A stretch of DNA of 64,000 bases from Antedon mediterranea (GCF_964355755.1 NC_092679.1:2542001-2606000); one strand, 5' to 3'; shown: positions 40,101 through 53,129, numbered from the stretch's first letter. Program-made: numbers and translations. Notes: a model not told the origin generated them from the letters alone.

Positions 40101-42296
40101 GTCATTCCAATTTTTACATAATTGACCTTTAACATTGCTTATAATAAACACAACTAAAAAATGTCTTGATTTTTATACAAACAGTGATCTAGTTAGTACA
40201 GTAGCATGATGCTCATAATAAAATAACAGACAAAAAAACAAAATAATACTAAAAAGAACTTTTTACCTGGAAATGGTGTTGATACCAAAAACTGCTGTGT
40301 AAAAAGTTACCATACTCATAGAACACAAAAAAAAAATCAAATCAAAAACACAAACTGAATAAGGAATAACATACAAAAATATAGTTTTAAATTAATAAAA
40401 ACAAATAATAACAAAGTGAAAGAAACAAAAACTAACTTTTTATTTAACAGATATGAGAAAAAGAAAATAAATAACAAAAGTCATGAAACTGATAAAAAGA
40501 AAGTGGGATGTTCCATATCATTTTACAAGATATATAAATACAGCAGAATCCTGTAGCTTTGGTACCAATAAAGTGTCCTTAACATAAGGATGTACCCTAA
40601 ATAGAGGTTGGTATCGTTTTAAAACACATATTTCCACTTAACAGAAAAGTGTCCCCTTAATAATAATTAAAATTCAAAATTATCCTGTTTTAGTTTTTTT
40701 ATTTCAAAATATTAATAATATATATGACACTACAAAACTTATTCAAAATAGCATTATTATTGTACAATAAATTGAATCACTATCTAATTAGTTAAAAATT
40801 ATTTTAATAGATACACTATAAAATGTTTTTGTTAAATGAATATTTCAGATTTCTTAAAATATTATGTTATATTAATTTTGTAGAAAACCTTTACAAATGA
40901 GTGGAATAAAATGGCAAGAAAACACTTTGGATATTAATGGACGGAAAGGGTTAGGATTTGATTACGATGGATTAGTAGTGAATGGGATTAACTTAAGTGC
41001 AATGTGTAGTTGAGTCAAATGTGCTTAAGTTGTTTTGTAAAACAATAATTATATATTGTATTGAATTTTACCAACATATGTGAACGTAAAAACATGTTTA
41101 TAAAAACTGGAAGGCAAGAATTATTAAATGAAAATGTTACTTATATATCATAAAAACTTTACACTACCGTAAATTTTAAGTTGCATAAAGTATCTTTAGA
41201 GGGCGCTTTCACAGAATTCTCCTTGACTTAAAAAAGATACAAAAATATATGGACAGTATGTAAATATGTATGCGAGACATAATAATGAATTGTATTATTA
41301 TATATCGATTAATATTTTGCAAAAACTCTTTCTTAAGAAAACAATATTAATTTAGTGAGCAGAATTTCACCACATATTCATGGCATACTTAGTTATTAAC
41401 TTAGTCTTATTTCCCTATCACTGCCTCCGTTGCTACCTAAACATTATGTACCTGTACAGTATTTCACAAGCTGTGCCAGCAGCTGTAATACACTATTAAT
41501 ATTATTATGTTATTTTTTGACATCACATTAATTCCTATTCATGATACACTGTATATAATCTATAAAATCTAATGAATATAATTATAAATGGAAGACAAAC
41601 AATTTCAAACTTTTTGTTTTAAATAAATAGCTCCAATAAATAGAGAGCATGTTATAGTAGGATGAAAATCCCCGTCTTGACTGTCATCAATGTAATTAAG
41701 CGATGTTAATATTGTAGGTAATATTATTACAATTTATATAATATAAAAAACAATTAAAACAAATAACTACTGCATTAGTACCTATACTAAAAGTTATACT
41801 GGATAAAAATCTATATATATTTTTTGGCAACAATTTTTAGCATTTAAAAAAGCAACAAGAACCGTTTAAAATTTCAATTGATTGTTCAGGCTGGCATACT
41901 GTACTTGACAGGCATAATAAAATGAATGTCTTTCACATTTTAAAAGAGTTTAGATTTCTATTAAACAATAATACCTTTGACAATCACAAGATTTGCATAT
42001 TCTAGATTTTAGGATTTGGTCAACGAACAGCTCCTTAACTATAAATACATTTGGTAAGTTTACAAAGATTCAAAGCATATCAAAAAGATGTACTGCAAAG
42101 TACAATATACAAAAACCCTGAAATTATGTTAGGTAAACAAATTAGCAATACTGCACAGTTATAACCCTACACCAATCGAAACAAAGGAAGTTGTCTAAAC
42201 ACCCAGTTACCAGTGTTTGTACCTTTTTATCTTTTTCATAAACATTATTCCAAATTTGGGGGTGGATTTAAAACCTGCTTCAGTACAGTAAATCAA
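37101..42296. other. intergenic region between Meis and FAM89
   Basis: Nothing coding recognised. 37.6-38.3 kb is relatively GC-rich, and the CpG-rich repeat cluster is at 38.9 kb. A short patch at 39.2-39.39 kb repeats a CCNGGGGGA-TTNGTCAA motif. From 39.4 kb on it is A+T-rich. Confidence 0.6.
38886..39022. repeat. CpG-rich GCGCGTACAC repeat cluster
   Basis: Six or seven copies of a loose unit such as AAGCCGCGCGTACAC or AAACCACGCGTACAC, about 20-24 bp apart. This makes a CpG island-like patch in A+T-rich surroundings, between the Meis promoter and FAM89. No gene is visible in it. Confidence 0.7.
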
Positions 42297-43311
<1,015 letters not shown>

Positions 43312-44463
43312 TTTTTCTGTGGATAGATGATGGTGAACGGTTTGTTTGTTGGTGGTGTATTCGCGTAAACTGGAAGGACGACCTCTGTCGTCAGAGCGTG
43401 CACGTACAATCAAAGAATATTCTTTGGTACAATTAACAAGAAGTTACCGTACAATTAATGAATGAAAAGATAAAATCAATTCACCATTGGATCAAACAAA
43501 TATTAGGCTAGAATAAGTAAGCTAACACTCTGAGAAAGAACAAAACACAACCAATAATATTCATTGTACAATATTTTATTTATTCACAGCATTCACATAA
43601 TTTATATATATAATGCCAATCATAGTCAAATCCGAAAAAAATATAGGCCTCGCCTACCGAGCGAAAGAAACGTGTTATGGGTTTAGGCTAGTTGAGAACT
43701 AAGCAAACATGATGTGTATTAAATTATTCAATTTTAAAATTATCGATTACCAGTTATTAATGGAATAAATCATTGTGAGACACAAAGTACAAACGCCATA
43801 TCAATATTTGAACGCGCGTAGGCCTACACTTCTGACGAATTTCCCACTAACTTTTGAAACAGAAATGTATGTAGGCCTATGATCGTGGAACAATATGCAA
43901 TTATTAGTATATATACATGTAGCACATAAGCGTATTAAAAAAGAATTTAAAGCGTGTAGACAATAATATACATGTAGGATAGTCTATCCTCCGGGATAAA
44001 AAAATTAAAATTATACACGTTGTCACATTTTTATTATATTATAATGCAAGTAGTGCGCATTTGTTGGATTTACAAAGGTGGAAGAACATGGTTTGCAAGT
44101 CCAAAACAAATCCAAAATAAAAAAAAACATACACAGACTTAAATAATTATAAATCTACCGTATTCCATGTGTCGAGGGAATTATTGGTGTAGGCCTACTC
44201 AACTTTAACCATGGAAAGTGTTTTATATTCAATACAGGATCAGACTAACCGGTAAATATATACACCACCAGAATTGGAGATTGCACATTTTGTCCGTTCT
44301 GTGCTTGTTACTTATAAAGGTTTTTTCCCGCCATTTTATCTATCACGTTATAAAACTGACGTCACAAGACATTGAATGACAATTGCACCTTGGCTGCTGC
44401 TATACAGGGGTTGTCATGGAAAGAACTACATTGAAGAAACATCAAAAGAACATTTTGACATTA

Positions 44464-44620
44464 TTACAATAAAGAGCATGTGGAAGATTTCTTCTTTGCT
44501 GGCTTTGCGTCAGTCTTCTTGGTATCAGCCTCTGGTTTGTCCTCTGCGTTTGACTCTTCCTTAGCTGCTGCCGCTGCTGCTGATTTCTCGGCTTCTTTGG
44601 CGGCAGCTTCTTCGGTACCA
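44464..44620 (-). CDS. Phosphagen kinase coding exon 8: Ala/Glu/Lys tail with CaaX box
   Basis: Acceptor ATCTTTACAG joins phase 2 to phase 2 after ...IVP. The exon encodes [20 protein letters not shown], then an acidic/basic stretch ([15 protein letters not shown]), [12 protein letters not shown] and CSLL before TAA. The last four residues fit the CaaX rule. Leu at X favours geranylgeranylation, and the preceding Lys cluster fits a membrane-targeting polybasic patch. This exon has no counterpart in vertebrate cytoplasmic CK. Confidence 0.88.
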
Positions 44621-47600
44621 CTGTAAAGATAAATACAAATATAATTATAGTGATTAGGCCTAAAGACAAATTTGATTAATGTAATTATTGATATGGAGAG
44701 CTGAATAAAGGATCTTCTTCTTCTTTCTTTCTTTATTTCTAATCACAAAATCATAAACATACATAAATAATCATAGTACGAAGCAACAGAATGGAATATA
44801 TTGTAACTTAAAGTATCTTGATAAAATATAACTACATTGCTGCGGTTATTATGATAATGACTACGATTATGATCATGAAAATGATGATAAATGAGGTGGG
44901 TGGATAAAATATGATATAATTACGATTTGATGAAACATGCTATTAATTTTTGATTTCATAATAATTCATCCTGAGTCGTTAATAAATATAATTCATGGGG
45001 CCGGAATAATTTTCATTTTAGTCTGGTGTTCAATCATCCGTTTTACGAAAGTGAGGCACAAGAAATGTCGATCAATAATGTATATCTAATCACGAGTTCT
45101 ATTTCTAAAATCAATATGTAGGTAAAGCATATTTACCATTAGGCGAATTTGTTTGCGCGAATTGAAAGCGTCAGCTTATACGCATGCGTAGCGCGCGATT
45201 TGGAAGATGGAAACATGACTACGCATGCGTAGAAAGTGATCTGGAAGATGGAAACATGAATACGCATGCGTATAAGATGATATGTGGAAAATTGGTGTTA
45301 TAGTGTTAATAAACACAACTCACGCTGGGACTATATCATCGATAGATTCCCCTTTCTCCAGCTTCTTCTCCATTTCAATTAACAATTTGACACCATCGAT
45401 GACCCGCTGGACTTGTTCAACCTCAGATGAACCAAGGCGATCAAGATTTGAAATGTCATATACTCCGCCGATAGATTCTGTAAATTCACCACCTAAAAGA
45501 AAAAAGTTTTTAATTTGTCAATTGATAGAGCGTGTCTAAACTTGAAGTCAGCTTCTGTCTAGGCCTATGGTTATAAAAAGTCAAACTATTATACAATATA
45601 GCCTACCAAGTGGTGGACCGTAGAGATTTCTTTCTCGCATTAGCATAGACCTAACTATGTTTTGTTCCATGCGCTCTGCACAAACGCTTCTAATTTTCAA
45701 GTTCTTCATATAACATTACCAGTGTCTATCAAGAAATACGTAAGTGGCACATGCATTTGAAAGCTCATTATCGCCACGTGCGTCAACTTTACGGGCGTCA
45801 CACTGACAATGTGCATTGTAATCCTATAGATTTGGTAGGCCTACTTACTCGTGCCACGTTTTTGTAAACGTAAACTTGTGCATATTGGTCCGAATCGTGA
45901 GTCCTTAGCCATGTAAGGAAGCTTAGCGTGGACACTACATCTGACACCAGTACCCAAGTTTGATGGACACGTTAGGATGAACCCTAAATGCTCGTTCCAC
46001 ATGAACTCTTTGCCTTCATTTTGGATATGTTTCTCCACCTGACAAACAAAATAGAATTTGAAATCCTTACCATCATAATAATATATATCTAGGCATAATA
46101 CTTTGAAGATCACTACTGTACAACCATGCATTTACAGCGTATTGATGTGTACACTATTGTATACTGTCTGCAGCTTTCCTATACCTCCTCCTTGCAATGC
46201 CGTTTCAATAACCATTGTTATTTCACTAGATATACTACTACTGTTGACATTAACACTTGTTGGCTTCTACAACAAGTAACTTCTGTTTCGTATTATCAAA
46301 ATAGTGAAAAACACATCATGAAAAATGTTTTAAAAATGTTGATTACTAGGCCTACTGTAACTTGATTCAATTCATGTACATACCTCTTTCAAACCTTTGC
46401 AGAAACGTTCAAAGACTGCCTTCATATTGCCTCCCTTTTCCATTGAAATGATTCGTGTATGGTCCTCCTCGTTGATCCAAACCAAGAAATTCTTTTCATC
46501 ATTGTGCCTTGAAAAAAGAAAAAATTGAAGAAGTGATTTATAATATTACACAGTAGACAAATACCGGACTTTCTCGCAGAACTAAAACCTCTTCCCAAAC
46601 CAGACTTTTCCTTTAAGTCCTTGACTGTTACTTTCATCAAAATAATCATCTTGTTATATCGTTATCATATAACATCTCTAGTTTATATATTTTATCTTAC
46701 CATATTCCACGTCCATCTGGGAAGTCACGTGCCATTCCACCACTTGTAAAATGGCGGGAAATTGGCTTTTCAAACAGAAAATGATCGTCAATCAGCTGCT
46801 GTTGGTCTTTTTCCTCCAGAGTTTGAAGTGAATAGTATTTTCCAGTAAGTTCATCTCCGAGCGCACATAACGCTAAACATAAAAACATAATATCAACTAT
46901 AGTGCATGGGGTAACAAACCATTGCATTACGCATGCGCAATTGCTTGCTGACTTTAGTAAGTAAATTCAACGAAGAGTTTATTAAGTTTACTTTCTGGAA
47001 AAAAGAAACCAAAGAAATCGCAGGCCTACCTTCTGAAACAAGTTTTTCAATTTGTCGTCTCTCAGATCGAGCCACATGTGGGGAGAGAGCAAATCCTTTA
47101 ATGTTTCGACCAGTTCGTATACGGGAACTGATAACGTAATCAGCGTCTAAAATATCATCACTCACTTTATCTGGCGTTAAGTCTGTCACGTGATTATCTA
47201 AAAGAAACGCAATTTGTGGATTAGCTATATATTCTGAGCAAATGTTTAGATTTGTTTGGGAATTGAAGTTGATATATTTTGTAGAGTGTCATGAGTCTAA
47301 AAGGTTGTCATGGATGAAGTGAAAAGAATCACTTCCTTCGAGGTTCAATAAAAGTTTTTTTATGTGGAAACACGTAAAGGTATTGAAGAATATGGAGTCT
47401 ACGTGGAAGAGTTTTGTTGTTTTTCGTTAGAAAATATCTTCATTTATTTATTCTGTCTAAAATTATCTTACAATTCTTAACGATAAGGCACAACACGTTA
47501 TACCGTGTCGTGTATTAAAAGTATTTAATATAGACAGACACGTATATGGATGACTTGCAATAGTCAGTTAAACTCTATCTAGTGATAGCTGCAGAATGTA

Positions 47601-48151
47601 TGTAACAGAAAGGATAAGTGACTCATGACTTCTTACCAGTTTTCTTGAAGCCATTGTGGTATTCTTCAATAACGGGATCGAATAACTCGGCGAAAACCAA
47701 GTAAGTTTCTTCATCTCCGGCCAAAAGTCCCAAATGAAAATCTATCAAAACAAAAAAAATGATATTAATATAAAAATGTTATGAGGCTACTACTAATGTT
47801 GTCCTAGGCCTAATAAACTTGGCAATCACAAGCACATAATACCGCAATTGTTTTGACATTTCAAGCAGAAACTGGAAAAGTGTATTCTTTAGAAGTTTAG
47901 AAGATGTTTTCCAGAAGTCGTCAATGGAAGAAGATCTGCATGACGTCAGATTCTCAAAAAATTACAAAAGTACCTGAATTGTCGACTCCATTTTGGATTG
48001 CCTTGTCTAAGGTATAACCAGACGGTGTTTCCACATCACGGAGTTTGCAGTATATCTCTTCCGTCAGGTATTTTGATAGAAGACTATGATGTCCCTGAAA
48101 GTTTGGAAAATCCTCCTTGGCATCGAAATTCTTCTGCATTAAATTCGCCAT
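44464..48151 (-). CDS. Phosphagen (guanidino) kinase: CK-clade enzyme with arginine-kinase features and C-terminal CaaX tail
   Basis: ATP:guanidino phosphotransferase that buffers ATP by reversible phosphorylation of arginine or creatine. Eight coding exons splice to 1263 nt, 420 residues, with no break. The core follows creatine kinase: [50 protein letters not shown] (catalytic Glu about 222), the reactive-Cys motif CPSNLGTG (Cys about 273) and LRLQKRGT. Two substrate-site features are arginine-kinase-like. The guanidino-specificity loop ([17 protein letters not shown], residues 55-71) is 4 residues shorter than in CK, and Tyr87 (FDPVIEEYH) replaces the CK arginine. After the core ends near residue 368 there is a 52-residue Ala/Glu/Lys tail ending [10 protein letters not shown]. 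It is probably an arginine kinase re-evolved from CK, as in sea cucumbers; the substrate needs an assay. Confidence 0.93.
45179..45272. repeat. three TACGCATGCGTA palindromes at exact 41-bp spacing
   Basis: The perfect 12-bp palindrome occurs at 45179, 45220 and 45261, separated by GGAAGATGGAAACATGA-type spacers, with GCGCGCG after the first. It resembles NRF-1 half-sites (GCATGCGC). Located in the intron between kinase exons 8 and 7. Confidence 0.85.
45324..45492 (-). CDS. Phosphagen kinase coding exon 7
   Basis: Acceptor TCTTTTAG, donor GTGAGTTG, 169 nt, residues 313-368. It encodes [40 protein letters not shown] and [16 protein letters not shown]. Cytoplasmic CKs end a few residues after the equivalent Pro; here the frame continues into another exon. 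Confidence 0.93.
45849..46038 (-). CDS. Phosphagen kinase coding exon 6
   Basis: Acceptor TTTGTCAG, donor GTAAGTAG, 190 nt, residues 250-312. [19 protein letters not shown] includes the family's reactive cysteine (about 273), followed by TGVR and the ATP-site loop RLQKRGT. The residue after Cys-Pro is Ser, as in CK; most arginine kinases have Thr. Confidence 0.93.
46384..46507 (-). CDS. Phosphagen kinase coding exon 5
   Basis: Acceptor TTTTTCAAG, donor GTATGTAC, 124 nt, residues 208-249. [16 protein letters not shown] carries the active-site Trp (about 218) and the catalytic Glu (about 222). [19 protein letters not shown] follows. Ends in phase 0. Confidence 0.93.
46701..46872 (-). CDS. Phosphagen kinase coding exon 4
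   Basis: Acceptor ATGTTTAG, donor GTAAGATA, 172 nt, residues about 151-207. It contains [32 protein letters not shown] and [13 protein letters not shown], all strong phosphagen-kinase signatures. Confidence 0.93.
47030..47197 (-). CDS. Phosphagen kinase coding exon 3
   Basis: Acceptor CTTTTAG, donor GTAGGCCT, 168 nt, residues about 95-150. It encodes [28 protein letters not shown] (nucleotide-contacting arginines) and [16 protein letters not shown]-like rather than AK-like in this stretch. Confidence 0.92.
47637..47741 (-). CDS. Phosphagen kinase coding exon 2
   Basis: Acceptor TTTTGATAG, donor GTAAGAAG, 105 nt, phase 1 to phase 1. It encodes [17 protein letters not shown], then the [15 protein letters not shown] block. 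It holds both substrate-specificity features: the shortened loop and Tyr87. Confidence 0.92.
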
Positions 48152-48164
48152 CGTGTTTTAAAAT
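47974..48164 (-). CDS. Phosphagen kinase coding exon 1
   Basis: The exon begins at 48164 after acceptor CTTTCAG. ATG is at 48151 (context AAAACACGATGG), leaving 13 nt of 5' UTR here and implying an upstream non-coding exon. It encodes residues 1-59, MANLMQKNF...NGVDNS, with phase 1 at donor GTACTTTT. There is no Gly at position 2, so no myristoylation signal. Confidence 0.92.
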
Positions 48165-48687
48165 CTGAAAGAATGAACAGAACATTATCATTAAATACAA
48201 TACGTTGTCACGATTAAAAACTAAAATGTCTGGAGAACATACACATTAATGTAAAATTAATGTAACATTGCGAAAGTACCATCACATTAAAACAAAATCT
48301 CATGTATTATTACTTCTTATATTCAATTCACAAATGATGAAAATAAAATAACAAATTAATAGGATACTTCTATCCCCTTATATCTCCCTCGTTTTCAAAA
48401 TGAACGCTTTGCGCATGTCTCTTTAACGAAACCACCTTCATTGTAATCCTATTCCTAGCTAATTTTATAAGAACAGATCTATACCCTAATTAGCATATAT
48501 TATTCTGTCGTAAACTTAAGAGTTTTTGTCGGTTAGACTAAAGTACAGTTCTTTTATATAATTAAAAAGCTTAGCCAAATTAACGACCTGACTGGTAGTG
48601 TTGAAGTTCACAATATCTCTAATAATCCATAAAAAGACTTATATTCACACATTGGAACACACTTCTTACTTCAATTGTATGCAAAAG

Positions 48688-49038
48688 CGAGTGAGTGGCC
48701 GAGCGGTTAAGACAGTGGAACCGTAATTACGTAGCCATAACATCGGCAAGGGTTCGAGGCTCACTCGCTCCATGGTTCTGGTGGTAGAACGAGTCTTCTC
48801 GGATAAGGACTATAAACCGTAGGTCCAGTGTACACATAGCTCATGCGCACTTTAAAGAACCTAGTACATCTTTCGAGACGAGTAGGGGGTTACCCCGGTG
48901 CACTAGTCCACACAAACACAGCCACTGTCACACACAGCCACTGTGCAAATTGGGACTGGACCGTTTTAAAGGTGTTTACCACCTGTTGGTCCAGATCCTT
49001 CACTAACTGAGTTAGTGAGAAGTCGAATAAATAAATGC
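48688..49038 (+). mobile_element. tRNA-Ser-derived SINE, full-length copy
   Basis: The head starts GCGAGTGAGTGGCCGAGCGG, which contains the pol III A box, and ends GGGTTCGAGGCTCACTCGC-TCCA with the B box. GCGAGTG and CACTCGC form a perfect 7-bp acceptor stem, and CCA is present in the DNA, as expected of a retroposed mature tRNA. The body runs through TCTTCTCGGATAAGGACTAT, TTTAAAGAACCTAGTACATC and GGGGTTACCCCGGTGCACTA to AATAAATAAAT. A functional tRNA is unlikely because the middle arms are degraded. It lies in the presumed first intron of the kinase. Confidence 0.85.
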
Positions 49039-49039
49039 G

Positions 49040-52000
49040 TATGTCAAAAAGACTTTACATGACGCGAAGAAACAGAGAATAGGATAATTAGTATAAAAAT
49101 ATTAATTAAGACACATGGTCAGTAGGCCTAATTAGGACTTGAAGTAATTAAGAATAAGAATCCAAACGTTATTATGACATTAACCTGTGAAGCCAAGTTT
49201 GTTTTGGAAATGTCAAAAGGAAATTTGATAAATAAATTACATTATGTTTTTAGTCGTTTACGAGTATCAAATTTAAAACAATTTTATTATTTATTTAATA
49301 AAAAAATTGGAAGATAGCCCAAGAGAAAACTAATAGGCCAACACAGAATTAAGTGGAAACACTAATTGCGAGAACATTCTATAGTGTCAAATTATGTAAC
49401 GTCATTAGAAATTTAACACAGTAATCAAACATGGAGATCTACTTGATGTTTCTAAAGCTCTGTCTACACTGTCAAACTAGTTTGACAACAAATAATAATA
49501 ATAATAAGTTTCAATTTACTATAGCGCAAAATGCAGGACGGCTCTAAGCGCTGAACAATCAACAGAAAAAAGAAGAGCAAAAACTAAAGAAAATGCATAT
49601 TAAAAAGGTGGGATTTCAGGAGTGCGATGTGCCCAAATCATCATGGACTCATCACAATTTTGTCACATAAAGTTTGATAGTGTACACAGAGGAAATACTA
49701 CAAATAATGGACACTCCTAGAAACCACCTTTTACTTTAGGCCTACATAAAGCGAATTGCCTAATATTTGATTAAGTCGAGAGACAAGAGGCGATCTTGTT
49801 TGATCAATAAATTGGCAAGTATGATTACAAAGATAACAATAGACCAACTTAACGGGTTATTGTTAACTTTGACCTGAGATTCAACAACAATATGTCGCAT
49901 AGGCAACAATAACAAAGAAAAGAAACTTAAAACCAAACAAACTGTCCTACGCATGTAAGGAATGGTTAGCTATCTTGAATTTAAACTCGATAATAATATA
50001 GTTAGTTAGTTTTCGTGGTCCGAATCGTCCCTAACCTATGGTCACTATATCCTTATCACATCTTATCATAATTCTGGTTTAATTCATATTAATACAGGTA
50101 CCTGAGAAAGGTACTGCCGTACTAAACTTGGCCACGACTCATGCTTCATTGGGTCATATCGTATAATCATTTCATTATCAAACCATTATCGATTCATGTA
50201 TAGATTGTCGATAAAGTCCTGATCAAAAATTGGAACATGATCATTTTGTTCGAAATACATAACCTAATTTAATTGAATACTGAAATGCTTTATTTGTCCA
50301 TTATCATAAATAAAAACAGAAATTCTTCTTAAAGATTGGCAAATATTAGTACGATAAAAAATAGATATATTATATGTACTTCCCATACACTCTTAAAAAC
50401 ACTTGATAATCGTTTGTATTTATCTAATGAGTCAAAGAAAATATTACATATATACTATACTATATAAAAGTATAAGAGGTCTATAATAGATAGTGTTCTG
50501 GATTTTTTGAATACTATTAATTTGGTCATATTACTTTGAAACCTCATTCAAAATTCAACATACTTATTTTATATTCATTTTGATATAAATTGTGAATACA
50601 TTTTTTTGCAATAGATACATTAACGTACAGTAGTAATTTATGAATAGCAAAGATACGTTGCCAGGATATTTACTCCTTTCATCGAGTTCAAAGATTATAT
50701 TTAATGATTTATATGATTATTATCATAGTGTGTCTGTTGCTCATGTTGTCGAATCCGTGCATTTGATATTCACGCAGGTGTATGTTAAAAGTTCACGTTT
50801 TGATAATACGATTCGCAGATGATGAACACATTTCGTTCTCAAACTGTAGTTAATAAGAATCGTTCGATTTAATTACTATACGACGGTAAAAAGAAATGTT
50901 ATTGAAAAGTACTCAGATAATCTTAATGAAAAAAAACGAGTATTAGAAAGTAAACATTTTCAATTACCAAATGATTTAATTTAGTCTCATTAATTCTGCT
51001 TTCAATGGACGCGAAGAGTAAAACAAATGTTATATGAGCGGTGAGTTGTCTATTGTAAACTACAAGAGTGCCGCACAATTTTGTTATTAATTCATTGCCA
51101 TAATACATCCACCTATCACAACAAGCCAACTAAATAAATTAGATGTGATGAACATACTAATTATATTCGAAGAAGTAAATTGCCAGCTTGAATTCCATTT
51201 AATACGAATGTATATATCTTTTATTATTATAATATGTTTATAGGCTTTTTAAAATTATGAACTAAGTTATTATTTGATTAAAAATGAATAATAAATATGT
51301 ATTAATCAAGTGTCATCAACGATTTTATGCGACGAATTAAGAATTTAAAAATGTTTAATTATTATTTATATTATATTATTATATGTTTAAATATTAATTT
51401 CCTCTTCTATAGGCCTAACTTTAAATAATAATTTTGTGGCAGATGTTTGATACTTCTCTCTAAGTGAATAGTTTTATTTTTGGCTGATTCTTGAGTTACA
51501 TCATTAAATCAAAACAGCGGTATAAGCTAAACGTTCGCGCATATGTAGGCTTATATTTGATATAAGGTTGTTTTAATACAGACCTAAGTAAAATCCACCC
51601 TTGACTTTATTAGACCTATTAGCATTATAGCATTAGGCTTTTGTATGTTCAACTTGACAGAAGTCAGTGATTTAAAAAACTTAAACATTTAATAATTAAT
51701 TCAAAACAAAAAATAATCTTTATTATAGATTTAATGGCGTTGTTCCTCAAAAACGGATCACACGTTGATTCGTCTATAGTCTCGCATTGCTTTTACATTT
51801 GTCTATAATGCTGATACTTGCAACCATGACAACGGGGACGCTATGGGCAATACGATACAATAGGGACTTAAGTTGAGGTCTATGGCAGAGGTTACACAAA
51901 AACAAACTGTGGCCACGGCGACCGGGTAAACTCGAGTACTTGAACGACGATAAGATCAATACTGACTATAGTAACATTATACATTTAGGACATATAAATT

Positions 52001-52450
52001 CGATCCACTAGGCCTGCATAAATAATTTAACATTTAAGAAAGATCCTAAACATAAAGTTAAATAAAACATGAGGTGTTGTTAAATGCATACTATCTACAT
52101 AATATAACCGCTCTGCTCGGGAACTCTATATCTCATTTATGTACAGACATGAATTACGTACGTGCATCTGTAGTACTTTGGGTTATGTTGATTAGGCATA
52201 CGTTTTGAATCCAATTACAACGAACATTTCCATCATGAGCAACGTTCTTATACGTCGATTATTAGAAATTAATTACAGGTGTAGTTTAATCAGATACGTA
52301 ATAAAAATAACACATTAAATATTAATGTTGTAACATATAACACGAAACAGAACCGAAAGGACTGTATGTTAATGGTTATTTAAATATATTATGCAAACTG
52401 TAATGGTTGTAAATCAGTTATAGAAATTATAAAAATCTGTATATACATAC
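49040..52450. other. non-coding, probable first intron of the phosphagen kinase
   Basis: A+T-rich DNA with one interrupted family 1 MITE. No exons, RNA genes or long frames of credible composition. Confidence 0.5.
49455..49692. mobile_element. palindromic MITE family 1, copy 8, interrupted
   Basis: Left end AAGCTCTGTCTACACTGTCA, right end AAGTTTGATAGTGTACACAG. The middle is split by about 130 bp (near 49490-49622) of unrelated DNA that starts with AAT repeats and contains TACTATAGCGCAAAATGC and CTCTAAGCGCTGA. Paired GCGC motifs of this kind recall SINE 3' regions common in marine invertebrates. Confidence 0.78.
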
Positions 52451-52600
52451 CGAGCTCGAATTGTCAGATAAAATATAAGTGTAGAGTGCTTATTTCTGGT
52501 AGCCTGATTGTGGATCTGTTCTAGTAGGGGCAGCTACGCAGCTCCGGTGGTGGTGTTAATTTGTAATGTGGGCTCGTAAGTTTATGAGAAGCGTCGACAC
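52451..52600 (-). other. possible 5' non-coding exon and promoter of the phosphagen kinase
   Basis: The kinase's first coding exon is preceded by an acceptor, so an upstream leader exon must exist. The best candidate seen is about 52600-52451, a GC-richer stretch ending CTCG before donor GTATGTATA. That would give a first intron of about 4.3 kb. Just upstream, 52672-52695 holds overlapping ATCGATAT motifs resembling the DRE promoter element. No transcript evidence; the 5' limit is unknown. Confidence 0.27.
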
Positions 52601-53129
52601 ACAATTATCATTCCGTGTCTTCTCGTCCAAGCGTACTCTGTACTTACTAGTGCGCCCTCATTAGAAGTTACCGATCGATATCAATCGATATTTTCAGTAA
52701 CATTCTTTTAATCTGATTTGAAGTGTGAAAGTTTATAAATTACAGTAGTGAGACTAGAACCACGATACTGCAAGCGTACAGAATATTAAAGATACATTGT
52801 TGTCATGAATAAATAATTTTAAAACAAATTTGGTTGAATAGGCCATTTTGATTTATATATAGGCCGTATATATACAAATATTTACCTGATAAAAACGTAA
52901 TTCCTGATGGGACGTAGTAATGAGAGTTCAAATATGTATGTCCATAATAGCTGTTCTTAGTAATTATTAGCAAGAAATATATTTAGTGATAGTAAGTTAT
53001 GAAAATAATCTCAAAACTTAATAATAATAATACAAAATGGTAATTACTTTCTTCTTCGTCGTAAGTTCTACGGTAAATATCAACAAATTTATTATTACGG
53101 AACTAGGAGGCTACTACTTTTAAGTACAG

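Noticed and set aside
43312-43413. N-terminal extension of FAM89
   Set aside because: The frame continues upstream but only from TTG, with an in-frame TAA further up and no ATG. Treated as 5' UTR.
48688-48776. Functional tRNA-Ser gene
   Set aside because: The acceptor stem and pol III boxes are good, but the anticodon and T arms do not fold properly. It is followed by a SINE body and carries templated CCA.
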